Shown piece by piece: positions 32,088-42,987 of a stretch of DNA of 49,582 nt. Position 1 is the stretch's first letter, and each line of letters opens with the position of its first letter. This DNA comes from Pseudidiomarina woesei. Lineage in GTDB: Bacteria; Pseudomonadota; Gammaproteobacteria; Enterobacterales; Alteromonadaceae. Location: NCBI RefSeq assembly GCF_001418345.1, contig NZ_LIPW01000010.1:1-49582 (forward strand), in the 5' to 3' direction. The notes beneath the pieces were generated by a model. It saw only the letters and a program-made list of their open reading frames with translations. It was not told the origin of the DNA and searched no databases. Position numbers and translations under genes: made by a program.

Positions 32088-33995
32088 TTACACCTTTAAG
32101 TAGGTGCTGCCGGCTAAACACTTCTCGTAATAGTCCGTCCACTTCACGCCTTCACGTGGGGCAATGTGGCCTTTACGTACTTCACGGTCAATCGACTTCT
32201 TCACCGTTTTGGCCATGAAATCGGTGTTGTACTGCATGGTTTCAAGCACTTTCTCGGCTGAGGTACCTGGAACCACTTCTTCAATGTAAAAGTCGCCTGG
32301 CTCGTCATCGTGGCAGTAAATATGCACTTCGGTTAAACGGCCGAATAAGTTGTGCATATCGCCCATAACGTCTTGGTAAGCACCGGTTAAGAACATGCCA
32401 ACATGGTAGTCTTCGCCTTTGCGCAAACTATGCATCGGAATGTTGTCACTAATTTCGGTGCCTTCAATGTATTTACTGAGCTTGCCGTCGCTGTCACAGG
32501 TAATATCAACAATGGAGCAGCGTACTTCTGGTTTCTCGTCTAAGCGGTTAATTGGCACAATTGGCAGCACTTGGCCAATGGCCCAAGTGTCGGCCGCTGA
32601 CTGGAAAATAGAGAAGTTACACAGGTACTGGCTGGCTAGCATGTCTTCAAGTTCTTCAAGTTCTTGGAACACGAAGCTTTCGCGATCAAGCGACGAGTGG
32701 ATCTCGCTTAGTATGCGCCAATACATGGTGTCGAGTTTGGCCATTTCGTCTAATGACAAGATACCTAATTTAAATGCCTCATAGGCGCTTTGCTTAAACG
32801 AAGCAGCGTCGTTATAGCGTTCTTGTGGGTGCATGTCTGAACCGTTCACAAGCTCGCGCATATTGCTTACAAGAATATGTTCGCCTTCGGTTGGGGTAAT
32901 ATCAAACTGTGCACCGGTGTTTTTAATTTCACCGACAATATTGGTCACCACACAGCTATGGTGGGCAGTAATAGCACGGCCACTTTCGCTAACTAAGTTC
33001 GGGTGTGGTACTTCTTCTAAGTCACAAATCTGTTTCACGCCGTAAACTACGTCGGCAACGTATTCTTCGGTTGAATAGTTGCGTGACGAGTCGGTGGTTG
33101 AGCTGGTGCCGTCGTAGTCAATACCTAAACCACCGCCAATGTCGAGATACTCAAGTGGCACACCAGTTTGCACCAATTTGGCATACAAGCGTGCGCCTTC
33201 CGAAACCGCTTCTTTCACTTTGCGAATATCAGACATTTGGCTGCCAATATGAAAATGCAGTAGTTTGGCGCAGTGCAGCATGTCTTCTTTTTTCAAGAGT
33301 TCAACAATGTTGAGAATTTCAGTAATGCTTAAGCCAAATTTTGCGCGATCGCCACTTGAACCGGCCCATTTACCGGCACTGCGAACCATCATTTTGCTAC
33401 GTAAGCCAATCATAGGTTCCACACCGAGCTTTTTCGCCAGCGGGATAAGCATTTCAAGTTCACTGTATTTTTCAATAACAATGATCATTTTGCGACGTAG
33501 CTGGCGGCCAAGTAGGGCAAGCGTTAGGTAGTCTTCGTCTTTGTAGCCGTTAAGCACGGTCAGCGCATTTGGGTTTTCGTTGTACGCCAAAACCGCCATG
33601 AGCTCAGGTTTTGAGCCAGCTTCTAAGCCGTAGTCGTACGGTTCACCAGCGTCAATGATTTCTTCAACCACTTCGCGCATTTGGTTTACTTTAATTGGAA
33701 ACACGCCAATGTAACGGGCATTGTAGCCAGCGTCTTCAATGGTTTTGGCGAAGGTTTCGTTTAAAATCTCCACTTGCGAGCGCAAAATGTCATGAAAACG
33801 AATAACCGCTGGCAACTGAATGCCTTCTGCTAAAATTTCGTCAACCACTTCTTTCATATCAATGGTTACGTCTGGCAAGCGGTGGTTCGGTGCAATTTGA
33901 ATGCTGCCGTTGGCACCAATCGAAAAATAGCCAGCGCCCCAGCGGTTTACACCATAGAGCTCTTCGGCATCGTCAATTGTCCAGTTCTCAGCCAT
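32088..33995 (-). CDS. speA: Biosynthetic arginine decarboxylase
   Basis: This 635-residue PLP enzyme (fold type III, alanine-racemase-like barrel) decarboxylates arginine to agmatine. The PLP-binding lysine is K102 in GVFPIKVNQM; other conserved pieces are GLEAGSKPEL, LLHFHIGSQ, YLDIGGGLGIDYDG, SESGRAI and the C-terminal barrel with the GAYQD motif. The start codon overlaps the speB stop by one base (TAATG) with AAGGAG inside speB, so the two are translationally coupled. Agmatine is the substrate of SpeB, giving putrescine and urea. Length is close to the E. coli enzyme (658). Confidence 0.97.
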   Translation of the reverse strand: MAENWTIDDAEELYGVNRWGAGYFSIGANGSIQIAPNHRLPDVTIDMKEVVDEILAEGIQLPAVIRFHDILRSQVEILNETFAKTIEDAGYNARYIGVFPIKVNQMREVVEEIIDAGEPYDYGLEAGSKPELMAVLAYNENPNALTVLNGYKDEDYLTLALLGRQLRRKMIIVIEKYSELEMLIPLAKKLGVEPMIGLRSKMMVRSAGKWAGSSGDRAKFGLSITEILNIVELLKKEDMLHCAKLLHFHIGSQMSDIRKVKEAVSEGARLYAKLVQTGVPLEYLDIGGGLGIDYDGTSSTTDSSRNYSTEEYVADVVYGVKQICDLEEVPHPNLVSESGRAITAHHSCVVTNIVGEIKNTGAQFDITPTEGEHILVSNMRELVNGSDMHPQERYNDAASFKQSAYEAFKLGILSLDEMAKLDTMYWRILSEIHSSLDRESFVFQELEELEDMLASQYLCNFSIFQSAADTWAIGQVLPIVPINRLDEKPEVRCSIVDITCDSDGKLSKYIEGTEISDNIPMHSLRKGEDYHVGMFLTGAYQDVMGDMHNLFGRLTEVHIYCHDDEPGDFYIEEVVPGTSAEKVLETMQYNTDFMAKTVKKSIDREVRKGHIAPREGVKWTDYYEKCLAGSTYLKV

Positions 33996-34930
33996 TATTG
34001 AGCTCCTTTTTCGTTCAAAATAATCAGTAGTTCGCGCACAATTTTGGCAGCAAACACGTCCGAGTTTCCGGTTGGGTCAATTTCTGGTGACAATTCAACT
34101 ACGTCAGCGCCAACAAGGTTTTTCTCGCGCAGAATTTTCATCAAGCTTACATACGAGTGGAAATCTTCGCCGCCCGGCTCTGGAGTGCCTGTGCCCGGCA
34201 AGAAAGCGGGATCGAAGTAGTCCAAATCAAGCGTTAGGTAAATAGGGCGATCGGCAGGAATGGCAGCCACGCTATCTAAAAAGTCTTTGCGTGATTTGCG
34301 CACCGTGCCGTGCTCGTTCATGTATTGGTATTCTTCACGGGTACCCGAGCGAATGCCGTACTGAATTAACTGATGGCCTGGGCCAAAATGGTCAAGCGAG
34401 CGACGAATAATAGACGCGTGCGAATAGTGATAGCCTAAAAAGCCATCGCGTAAGTCGGCGTGCGCATCTAAGTGCAACAACACAAGCTCTGGGTATTGTT
34501 GCAGATACTTACGAATTGGCGCATACGAAATAGAATGTTCACCACCGAGTGTCAGCACGCGAACATTGTTCGCCGCTAAATCAATAGCGCCGAATGCGGC
34601 ATCGAATTGGTCGGTAGCGTGTTGCCACTGTGCTTCAACATCATCACTTGTGCCAAGCGACAAATTACCTAAGTCATAAAACGGAAGATCAAATAAATCC
34701 GCATCTAAATAAGGCGAATAACTTTCAATGTCTTCAGATACCGAGCGCAAGCCGTCAGGGCCATTGCGTGTACCTTTTCGAAAACATGCAGTACCGTCAT
34801 AACCGAACCCAATAATATGGGTACCATTTGCGTAAATCGCGGCATCGGTTTGGGCGCCAAAAAACTCCCGTACCGGAGTTTCCGTTTGCACTGACAAAGC
34901 AGTAAGTTTGTGCATTGTTTGTTGGCTCAA
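33995..34930 (-). CDS. speB: Agmatinase
   Basis: This 311-residue ureohydrolase makes putrescine and urea from agmatine. The binuclear Mn site is complete: GGEHSIS (His), LDAHADLRDG (D-x-H-x-D) and LDLDYFDPAFLPGTGTPEPGG (D-x-D). The start is a TTG at 34930, chosen because a near-perfect Shine-Dalgarno, GGAGGTGAT, lies nine bases upstream; the first ATG is five codons later, too far from it. It is upstream of speA and overlaps it by one base. It looks closer to the Bacillus-type agmatinase than to E. coli SpeB. Confidence 0.93.
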   Translation of the reverse strand: MSQQTMHKLTALSVQTETPVREFFGAQTDAAIYANGTHIIGFGYDGTACFRKGTRNGPDGLRSVSEDIESYSPYLDADLFDLPFYDLGNLSLGTSDDVEAQWQHATDQFDAAFGAIDLAANNVRVLTLGGEHSISYAPIRKYLQQYPELVLLHLDAHADLRDGFLGYHYSHASIIRRSLDHFGPGHQLIQYGIRSGTREEYQYMNEHGTVRKSRKDFLDSVAAIPADRPIYLTLDLDYFDPAFLPGTGTPEPGGEDFHSYVSLMKILREKNLVGADVVELSPEIDPTGNSDVFAAKIVRELLIILNEKGAQ

Positions 34931-34944
34931 GGTGAATCACCTCC
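34931..34944 (-). promoter_or_regulatory. speB: Strong ribosome binding site fixing the speB TTG start
   Basis: GGAGGTGATTCACC lies immediately before TTG 34930 and complements the 16S rRNA tail over nine bases. Part of it, GGTGATTCACC, is itself palindromic. It justifies the non-ATG start. Confidence 0.65.
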
Positions 34945-34975
34945 ATCGCTTCAACAGGGTTGAATTGGGCAGAAT

Positions 34976-35008
34976 AAAAAAGGGGCATATTATCGTCGTA
35001 ATTGCCCC
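34976..35008 (-). terminator. Rho-independent terminator of pfkA
   Basis: On the minus strand GGGGCA and TGCCCC pair, extended by ATTA/TAAT with one bulged base, and are followed by six T. It lies between pfkA and speB. Confidence 0.85.
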
Positions 35009-35042
35009 AAATTGCCACTATCGAATTGCCTAAATAAACGGC

Positions 35043-36077
35043 TTATTCTTGCTCGTTACGTGCAGGTTTTTTAACTGGATTAAAAATCTCATGTTGAATA
35101 CGTAACAAGTTTACATCTAGCGGGCTTTTCTTGGTCCAAGTTTCTTCAAGCGGAACTTCCACTAGCTCACCGGCGCGCAGGCCAGCCATCACGCCTGTAA
35201 CACCGTCACGAATGAGTTCAACGGCATGTACGCCTAGCTCTGACGCCAATACGCGGTCGGTTGCAGTAGGCGGGCCGCCACGTTGAATATGGCCAAGTAA
35301 ACAAGGGCGACACGGCATACCGTATTCCGCTTCAAGTTGTTCTGACAACGCAACCGCGCCGCCTGGCCATTGGTGCTCGCTTAAAACCATGACATAGCTA
35401 CCGGCGCCACGAACGGCTTCGACACGTTTTATATGCTTAACAATAGCAGCAATGGTTAATGGCTTGTCTTTTTGCAACTCAGGCAAGATCATACGCTCAG
35501 CACCGGCGGCCATGGCACTCTTCAAACCAATAAAGCCAGCATGACGGCCCATGACTTCTACAATAAATACGCGGTCCATGGCGTCTGCGGTATCACGAAT
35601 TTTATCCAGCGCGTCCATCGCAATAGCTACGGCGGTCGAGTAACCAATGGTGGCGTCAGTACCATACAAGTCATTATCTATGGTGCCTGGCACGCCAATA
35701 ATTTGGCCTTTCCAATATTTACCTAAGTGGTGCGCACCGCGAAACGAGCCGTCACCGCCAATAACGACTAGCCCTTGAATGTTTAGCGCATCAAGGTTTT
35801 TGGCGGCTAATTCGGCACTTTCTTCTTCTTTGAAGCGTGGGCAGCGAGCACTTTTAATGATGGTGCCGGAATATTGCAAAATATGCAGAACATCAGGCGC
35901 TTGTAGCGAAATGTGTTCGTTATTCAACAAGCCTTCGTAGCCATGTCGAAAAGCGACGACTTCCATGCCGTAATGCTCTGCCGCTAATACCACGGCACGC
36001 AATGCTGCGTTCATACCAGGCGCGTCTCCGCCACTGGTTAATACTCCAATCCGTTGCGCTGTTGTTGCTATCGACAC
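35043..36077 (-). CDS. pfkA: 6-phosphofructokinase
   Basis: This 344-residue enzyme phosphorylates fructose 6-phosphate. PFK family motifs present are GVLTSGGDAPGMNAALRAVV, GGDGSFRGA, PGTIDNDL (catalytic Asp), VEVMGRHAGFIGL (GMGR-like loop), and GHIQRGGPPTATDR. GGDGS points to an ATP- rather than pyrophosphate-dependent enzyme. The start is GTG at 36075-36077, supported by GGAGTAG upstream. It is monocistronic with a terminator and divergent from the Ldh2-like gene. Confidence 0.95.
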   Translation of the reverse strand: MSIATTAQRIGVLTSGGDAPGMNAALRAVVLAAEHYGMEVVAFRHGYEGLLNNEHISLQAPDVLHILQYSGTIIKSARCPRFKEEESAELAAKNLDALNIQGLVVIGGDGSFRGAHHLGKYWKGQIIGVPGTIDNDLYGTDATIGYSTAVAIAMDALDKIRDTADAMDRVFIVEVMGRHAGFIGLKSAMAAGAERMILPELQKDKPLTIAAIVKHIKRVEAVRGAGSYVMVLSEHQWPGGAVALSEQLEAEYGMPCRPCLLGHIQRGGPPTATDRVLASELGVHAVELIRDGVTGVMAGLRAGELVEVPLEETWTKKSPLDVNLLRIQHEIFNPVKKPARNEQE

Positions 36078-36113
36078 TTAACTACTCCTCTTATTTCCTT
36101 TGTCTTATAAGCA

Positions 36114-36145
36114 TTGTCTGACAAGTTTAGTCTGATAAGCTTATC
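36114..36145. promoter_or_regulatory. Two palindromes between pfkA and the Ldh2-like gene
   Basis: TTGTC T GACAA (36114-36124) and GATAAGCTTATC (36134-36145) are perfect inverted repeats in the divergent promoter region. Either could be an operator, but neither matches a site I can name with confidence. Confidence 0.35.
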
Positions 36146-36175
36146 GAATTGATTCCAATTTACAACGAACAGAGT

Positions 36176-37240
36176 ATGACAGATCAGAAAAATATTCGTA
36201 TTTCGGCACAATTAATGCGCGATTGGGCACGAAAATGTCTTGAACAAGCTGGTGCGGCATCAGAATTAGCCAAAGCAATGGCGGAAAATTTAGTTGCGGC
36301 TGACTTAATGGGATTTCGCACGCATGGTTTAATGCGATTGCGATATAACCTAAATTGCTTGCAGGACGGTAGTTCGCGCTCAAATGGTGAGATTAAAGTG
36401 TTGAGTAAGCGAGCCGCTGTACAGTTGTGGGACGCGGATTTGTTATCAGGGTTATATGTCATGCCCAAGGCGGTTGAAGCGGCTATGGCTATGGCTCGTC
36501 ACTGCGGTACCGGTACAGTAGTAGTGAAACGCGCGCAACATGTCGCTGCGCTTGCGGTGTATTTAGAACAAGCGACTGAGCAGGGCATGTTGGTACAAAT
36601 GATGTGTGCAACCCCAGGGCAACAAGTGGTTGCCCCCTTTGGTGCCAAGTCAGCCTGGTTTTCACCAAACCCATTTGCGATAGGTGCGCCAACTCATGGG
36701 CAACCTATTCTTTTCGATGTTAGTTTATCGATGACTGCCGCCGGCAAGGTGCGCAAGGCAATTGCCGAGCAGCAACCCTTGCCATACCCAGCTTTGATCA
36801 CAGCGGATGGTAATTATACTACCGATGCCACCACGTTTTTAGCCGACCCAGCCAGCGTGCTGGCGCCTTTGGGCGGTGAGCAACTTGGCTACAAGGGTAC
36901 CGGTTTGTGTTTGTTTAGTGAGCTTTGGACTATGGGTTTGAGCCAGTTAGGGCGGTATCAAGAGCAAGCCGGCCTAGATGCTAATACCGTATGGGTGCAA
37001 GTGGTTGACCCTTCGGCTTTCGGCGATCTTGATGAATTTAAAAATCAAGCACAGGCTATGGTTGATGGAATTCACGCTACTACGCCTATTAACAAGCAGC
37101 AGCCAGTACGGGTGCCGGGTGAGGGGGCGTTCAAGGTTCGTCAACAACAGTTGCAGCAGGGCATTGAATACACTGCCGCGCTATGGCGGCAGTTAGAAAA
37201 AATTGCGCAGCAAACAGGTATCCAACTACCCGCAAATTAA
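36176..37240 (+). CDS. Ldh2/malate dehydrogenase family oxidoreductase
   Basis: This 354-residue NAD(P)-dependent oxidoreductase belongs to the Ldh2/YlbC/ComC-type family, distinct from classical Rossmann lactate dehydrogenases. Landmarks are the ADLMGFRTHGLMRL segment with the conserved His-Gly, a TGTVVVKRAQHVAALA region, APFGAKSAWFSPNPFAIGAP (cofactor loop) and YKGTGLCLFSELW. The ATG at 36176 is preferred over an in-frame TTG nine codons upstream. Substrates in the family are 2-hydroxyacids such as malate, lactate, ureidoglycolate or sulfolactate, and cannot be chosen here. It overlaps pdxH (opposite strand) by four bases. Confidence 0.88.
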   Translation: MTDQKNIRISAQLMRDWARKCLEQAGAASELAKAMAENLVAADLMGFRTHGLMRLRYNLNCLQDGSSRSNGEIKVLSKRAAVQLWDADLLSGLYVMPKAVEAAMAMARHCGTGTVVVKRAQHVAALAVYLEQATEQGMLVQMMCATPGQQVVAPFGAKSAWFSPNPFAIGAPTHGQPILFDVSLSMTAAGKVRKAIAEQQPLPYPALITADGNYTTDATTFLADPASVLAPLGGEQLGYKGTGLCLFSELWTMGLSQLGRYQEQAGLDANTVWVQVVDPSAFGDLDEFKNQAQAMVDGIHATTPINKQQPVRVPGEGAFKVRQQQLQQGIEYTAALWRQLEKIAQQTGIQLPAN

Positions 37241-37875
37241 GGCTGTAAGCGCTCAATTTGCCATTGCTGTTGTTTTTGCGTGAAGGTGAAGCGGTCGTGC
37301 AACCGGTAGCGGCCGCCTTGCCAGAATTCAAACTTTTCAGGAACGATTAAGTACCCACCCCATTGCTCGGGCATAGGTACTTGTTGATCTTTATAGGTCG
37401 CTTCCAATTCGTGAAAGCGTTGTTCAAGTTCGGCGCGCGAAGCAATTGGGTGGCTTTGTGCTGAAGCTAAAGCCCCAAGCTGGCTCTCACGTGGGCGCGA
37501 GTAAAAATACTCAGCGCTTGCTTCTCGTGAAATTTTCCGGGCAAAGCCTTCAATACGCACTTGTTGTTCTATAGCTAACCACGCAAAGTGCATCGACACG
37601 CGGCTGTTGACAGCAATATCGTGACCTTTTTGGCTGTTATAGTTAGTAAAGAAAACAAATCCGTTTGGCTCAATATCTTTTAGTAAAACGACACGCTGGC
37701 GAGGCTGACCATCGCTACCCACGGTGGCCAGCACAAATGCAGTTGGATCAGTTTGTGACGGATGATCTTTCGCCGCTTGAAACCATGTTGCAAATTGCTG
37801 CATCGGGTCGTTATTCAACGACTCACGGCACAAACGACCTTGTTCATAGTCACGACGAACGTTTTTTAGATCCAT
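37237..37875 (-). CDS. pdxH: Pyridoxine/pyridoxamine 5'-phosphate oxidase
   Basis: This 212-residue FMN enzyme makes pyridoxal 5'-phosphate, the cofactor needed by SpeA among others. Conserved parts include RQRVVLLKDI, FFTNYNSQKG (FMN binding), QVRIEGFARKIS, YFYSRPRESQLGA (SRP-x2-SQ motif), SQSHPI, the PEQWGGYLIVPEKFEFWQGG signature and RLHDRF. The length is the same as in E. coli (218). It starts 14 bases after the exported amidohydrolase gene, with which it is probably cotranscribed. Confidence 0.97.
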   Translation of the reverse strand: MDLKNVRRDYEQGRLCRESLNNDPMQQFATWFQAAKDHPSQTDPTAFVLATVGSDGQPRQRVVLLKDIEPNGFVFFTNYNSQKGHDIAVNSRVSMHFAWLAIEQQVRIEGFARKISREASAEYFYSRPRESQLGALASAQSHPIASRAELEQRFHELEATYKDQQVPMPEQWGGYLIVPEKFEFWQGGRYRLHDRFTFTQKQQQWQIERLQP

Positions 37876-37889
37876 ACTGCGTTAATTTC

Positions 37890-39566
37890 CTATCGTTTAA
37901 ATACTTGTTTACCTGCAACGTAAGTTGCGTCGACGCTGTTTTGCCATATTATAGCTGCGTCGCGAGCAAAGGGATCATGATCTAACACAATGAAGTCAGC
38001 CCATTTGCCGGGTTCTAAGCTGCCGAGCACTTGTTCTTGGCCAGCGGCGTAGGCAGCGTCTAATGTAAACGCTCTTAGCGCTTGTTCTAACGTCAAACTT
38101 TCATGGGCATACCAACCACCTTCAGGTTGATTGTCTCGGTCTTGCCGAGTTACCGCGGCGTGCAAGCCGAAGAATGGGTCTGCCAACTCTACCGGAAAAT
38201 CTGAGCCCGCAGCAATTATTGTTCCTTGTTTGGCAAATGTTTGCCATGCGTAGGCACCTTTCATGCGCGCTTTACCTAAACGGTCTTCAGCCATGTTCTT
38301 GTCACTGGTGGCGTGCGTTGGCTGCATAGAGGCAATGATATTTAATTGCTTGAAGCGAGGAATATCATCGGGGTGCACAATTTGTGCATGTTCAATACGA
38401 TGACGTAAGTTACGGCCGCCAATGGTTTCAAAGGCATGCTCGTACTCATCTAACGCAATGCGGTTGGCACGATCACCAATTGCATGGGTGTTAATTTGAA
38501 AACCATGCGGAATAATCATCTGGTAAAGCTCGCGAATACGTTCTTGCGATGTCACCATTAAGCCTTGTGTATGGTGCGCATCATGGTAAGGCTTTAGCAA
38601 AGCGGCCCCACGGCTGCCTAATGCACCGTCGCCGTATATTTTGACGCTACGCACGGCGAGTTTATCATCATCAGTGGTATAAGGACCTTGTTCTAGCAAC
38701 TCGAGCAGTTTTGGCTCAGTAGCTGACAACATGGCGTAAATTCGCAGCGGTAATTGCTTGTTTTGCGCAAGGTTTTTATACACTTCAAGGTTGGTCGCAT
38801 CTACGCCGGCATCATGAACACCAGTAATACCGCGTTCTAACAAATGGGCAAATGCCAACTCAAGCGCATGTTGTTGCTCGGCTTTGGTTGGCGCTGGAAT
38901 AATTTTTTCAACCAACATCATGGCATTATCAATAAGCACTCCAGTCGGCTTGCCTTCGCTGTCACGAATAATATCGCCGCCGTCTGGGCTAACGGTATTC
39001 GCACTAATTCCTGCTAACTCTAATGCTTTGCTGTTGGCCCAAGCAGCGTGGCCATCAACGCGCGTTAAGTAAACTGGGCGGTCAGCAATGAGTTCGTCGA
39101 GCGAGTTAGCTTTCGGGAATTCACGAACTTGCCAATTCTCTTGGTTCCAACCACGGCCTAACACCCATTTAGCATTTGGATTTTGCTGAGCAAAGCTCGC
39201 CACGGTTTGGGCGGCTTGTAATTCTGAACTGGTGTTACGCAGGTCGGCTAACATTAAGTTTTGCCCAAGACCAAGTACGTGACCATGAGCGTCAATAATG
39301 CCGGGTAACATGAACTTGCCATTGAGATCGACTTTTTTATTAGCAATTCTACTACCATAAATCGACTCAATGTTTGCTAAATCGCCCGCGGCGACGACTT
39401 TACCGTTGCGTATCAGCAACGCATTAAATTGTTGTAATACAGCACCGTTCCCTGGCGTGCCGCTTAACGTGTAGCCGTTAAAATTATGAAATAACGTTGT
39501 CTGTGCAATACTGGTTTTTGAAAGCAACAATATTGAAACAACTGCAAGTAAACGTAAAAATCGCAT
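37890..39566 (-). CDS. Exported YtcJ-like amidohydrolase (amidohydrolase 3 family)
   Basis: This 558-residue protein has a signal peptide (MRFLRLLAVVSILLLSKTSIAQ). It is a metal-dependent TIM-barrel hydrolase of the YtcJ type: IIDAHGHVLG supplies the first metal His pair, NTHAIGDRAN and RIEHAQIVHPDDI further ligands, and IIAAGSDFPVE the final Asp; composite beta strands flank it (LPGIIDAHG, GSLEPGKWADFIVLDHD). Substrates are often N-acyl or formamide-type compounds. The target is unknown. It precedes pdxH by 14 bases. Confidence 0.92.
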   Translation of the reverse strand: MRFLRLLAVVSILLLSKTSIAQTTLFHNFNGYTLSGTPGNGAVLQQFNALLIRNGKVVAAGDLANIESIYGSRIANKKVDLNGKFMLPGIIDAHGHVLGLGQNLMLADLRNTSSELQAAQTVASFAQQNPNAKWVLGRGWNQENWQVREFPKANSLDELIADRPVYLTRVDGHAAWANSKALELAGISANTVSPDGGDIIRDSEGKPTGVLIDNAMMLVEKIIPAPTKAEQQHALELAFAHLLERGITGVHDAGVDATNLEVYKNLAQNKQLPLRIYAMLSATEPKLLELLEQGPYTTDDDKLAVRSVKIYGDGALGSRGAALLKPYHDAHHTQGLMVTSQERIRELYQMIIPHGFQINTHAIGDRANRIALDEYEHAFETIGGRNLRHRIEHAQIVHPDDIPRFKQLNIIASMQPTHATSDKNMAEDRLGKARMKGAYAWQTFAKQGTIIAAGSDFPVELADPFFGLHAAVTRQDRDNQPEGGWYAHESLTLEQALRAFTLDAAYAAGQEQVLGSLEPGKWADFIVLDHDPFARDAAIIWQNSVDATYVAGKQVFKR

Positions 39567-39690
39567 AAATTTCTCTTTGTCGTTGAATTTAACGCTCTAT
39601 ACCCTACTCATAGAACAATTAGTCTGTTTAGATCAAATTGGACATTTTTCGCAAATGTCACACATTTTTACAAATTAGTAACACCTAAAC

Positions 39691-39718
39691 TTCAAACATT
39701 CGTTAAACCGTGTACAAT
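39691..39718 (+). promoter_or_regulatory. Candidate sigma-70 promoter of the response-regulator gene
   Basis: TTCAAA (39691-39696) and TACAAT (39713-39718), 16 bases apart, lie about 40 bases upstream of the response-regulator ATG. The surrounding 192-base gap is AT-rich with no other strong feature. Confidence 0.4.
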
Positions 39719-39758
39719 ACGTTCAATGTTAGGGATTACTTAAAGCGCGTGGACTCAC

Positions 39759-40385
39759 ATGAAAATATTAATAATAGACTCTCAATTTTTTGTACGTGCT
39801 GGCCTTATTCAAGTGTTAACAAGCTTCTCGGATGAGCTTGCTATTTATGAGGCCCCCACCTTTGATATCGCTCAAGAATATCTAAACCATCAAAGTGACT
39901 ATAACTTAATTTTTTTGGATATGGATATTCCCGATGCAGAAATTCGGCCGACCTTACAATCGCTAAAGAAAATGGCACCAGCTTCGCACATTGTATTGTT
40001 TAGCTGGCCGCGGCCATTGTCTGAAATTCGTCAAGCCCTAAGCAATGGTGTTCGCAGTTACCTGCCAAAAGACGCCAGTGCCGAAGAGGCGAAACAAGCT
40101 GTTCGTATATTGCTGCAAAATGATCGCTATTTACCAGAAGAGTCGCGACTAAATGACAATTTAAGTCGACAAGGAAGTGCAGAACACTTTTTGTCGCCGC
40201 GTCAGCTGGAAATTATGCAGTTATTGGCCCAAGGTTTATCCAATAAAGAAATTGCGACTATTTTGGGAATAACCGAGGGGACCATACGGGTGCATTTGTC
40301 GGCAATTTTTAAAGCGATCAAAGTATCAAATCGCACCGAAGCAACCTTGTGGTACTTACTGCGGCAAAAGCGCTTGGTCAGTTAA
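39759..40385 (+). CDS. LuxR/NarL-type response regulator
   Basis: This 208-residue protein has a receiver domain (residues 1-115) with phospho-acceptor D54 (LIFLDMD) and K104 (SYLPKDA); the usual second acidic residue after D7 is Ser (IIDSQ), which may weaken Mg binding. The C-terminal helix-turn-helix is of the GerE/LuxR type: LSPRQLEIMQLLAQGLSNKEIATILGI, then VHLSAIFKAI. No histidine kinase is adjacent, so it is an orphan. A DUF1285 gene starts one base after its stop, indicating coupling. Target genes are unknown. Confidence 0.93.
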   Translation: MKILIIDSQFFVRAGLIQVLTSFSDELAIYEAPTFDIAQEYLNHQSDYNLIFLDMDIPDAEIRPTLQSLKKMAPASHIVLFSWPRPLSEIRQALSNGVRSYLPKDASAEEAKQAVRILLQNDRYLPEESRLNDNLSRQGSAEHFLSPRQLEIMQLLAQGLSNKEIATILGITEGTIRVHLSAIFKAIKVSNRTEATLWYLLRQKRLVS

Positions 40386-40386
40386 T

Positions 40387-40908
40387 ATGAAACTGGAGCA
40401 ACTGCTAGCATCGATTGAGCAAGGGCAGCATGCACCAACGGAAAAATGGAACCCTCCGTATTGTGGCGAGTTGCCCATTCGTATCGACACAAATGGGCAA
40501 TGGCTTTATCAGGGGTCGCCAATAAAGCGGCTACCGCTGGTTAAACTTTTTGCCAGTGTTTTGGTGCACGAACACGGCGAATTCTTTCTGGTAACGCCTG
40601 CCGAAAAGGTCAAAATAACCGTCGATGATGCACCCTTTATAGTGACAACATGGTCAGAGTTGCGTCAGTCAAATACCACAGTTATTCAGGTTACAACCAA
40701 TATCAATCAGCAGTTTGGTTTATCCGAACAGCATCCGCTATTTATAAAAAATCATCAGCTTTACGTTGATTGTGGTCGCGGTTTATCTGCAAAAGTGCAC
40801 CGAAATGTGGTGTATCAATGGGCTGAAATTGCGCATAGCAGGTATGAAGGTGATCGTGAAATTTGGTTTATTAACAGTGCCGGTTGTTCATTTGATTTAA
40901 ACCTGTAA
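40387..40908 (+). CDS. DUF1285 domain protein
   Basis: This 173-residue protein belongs to the DUF1285 family, recognised from WNPPYCGELPIRIDTNGQWLYQGSPI, LPLVKLFASVL and FFLVTPAEKVKI with VDDAPF. It is predicted to be cytosolic and beta-rich; function is unknown. It begins one base after the stop of the orphan response regulator, so it probably shares its transcript and may act in the same signalling step, which is inference from position only. It is separated from nadE by 77 bases. Confidence 0.9.
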   Translation: MKLEQLLASIEQGQHAPTEKWNPPYCGELPIRIDTNGQWLYQGSPIKRLPLVKLFASVLVHEHGEFFLVTPAEKVKITVDDAPFIVTTWSELRQSNTTVIQVTTNINQQFGLSEQHPLFIKNHQLYVDCGRGLSAKVHRNVVYQWAEIAHSRYEGDREIWFINSAGCSFDLNL

Positions 40909-40985
40909 CGTTTGAGCATTTGCGCGGCGCATAACCCTGCTCTATCATACGCATCCTATTTGTATCAAAGCTTGAGAATGAATTC

Positions 40986-42980
<1,995 letters not shown>

Positions 42981-42987
42981 CCTTCAA

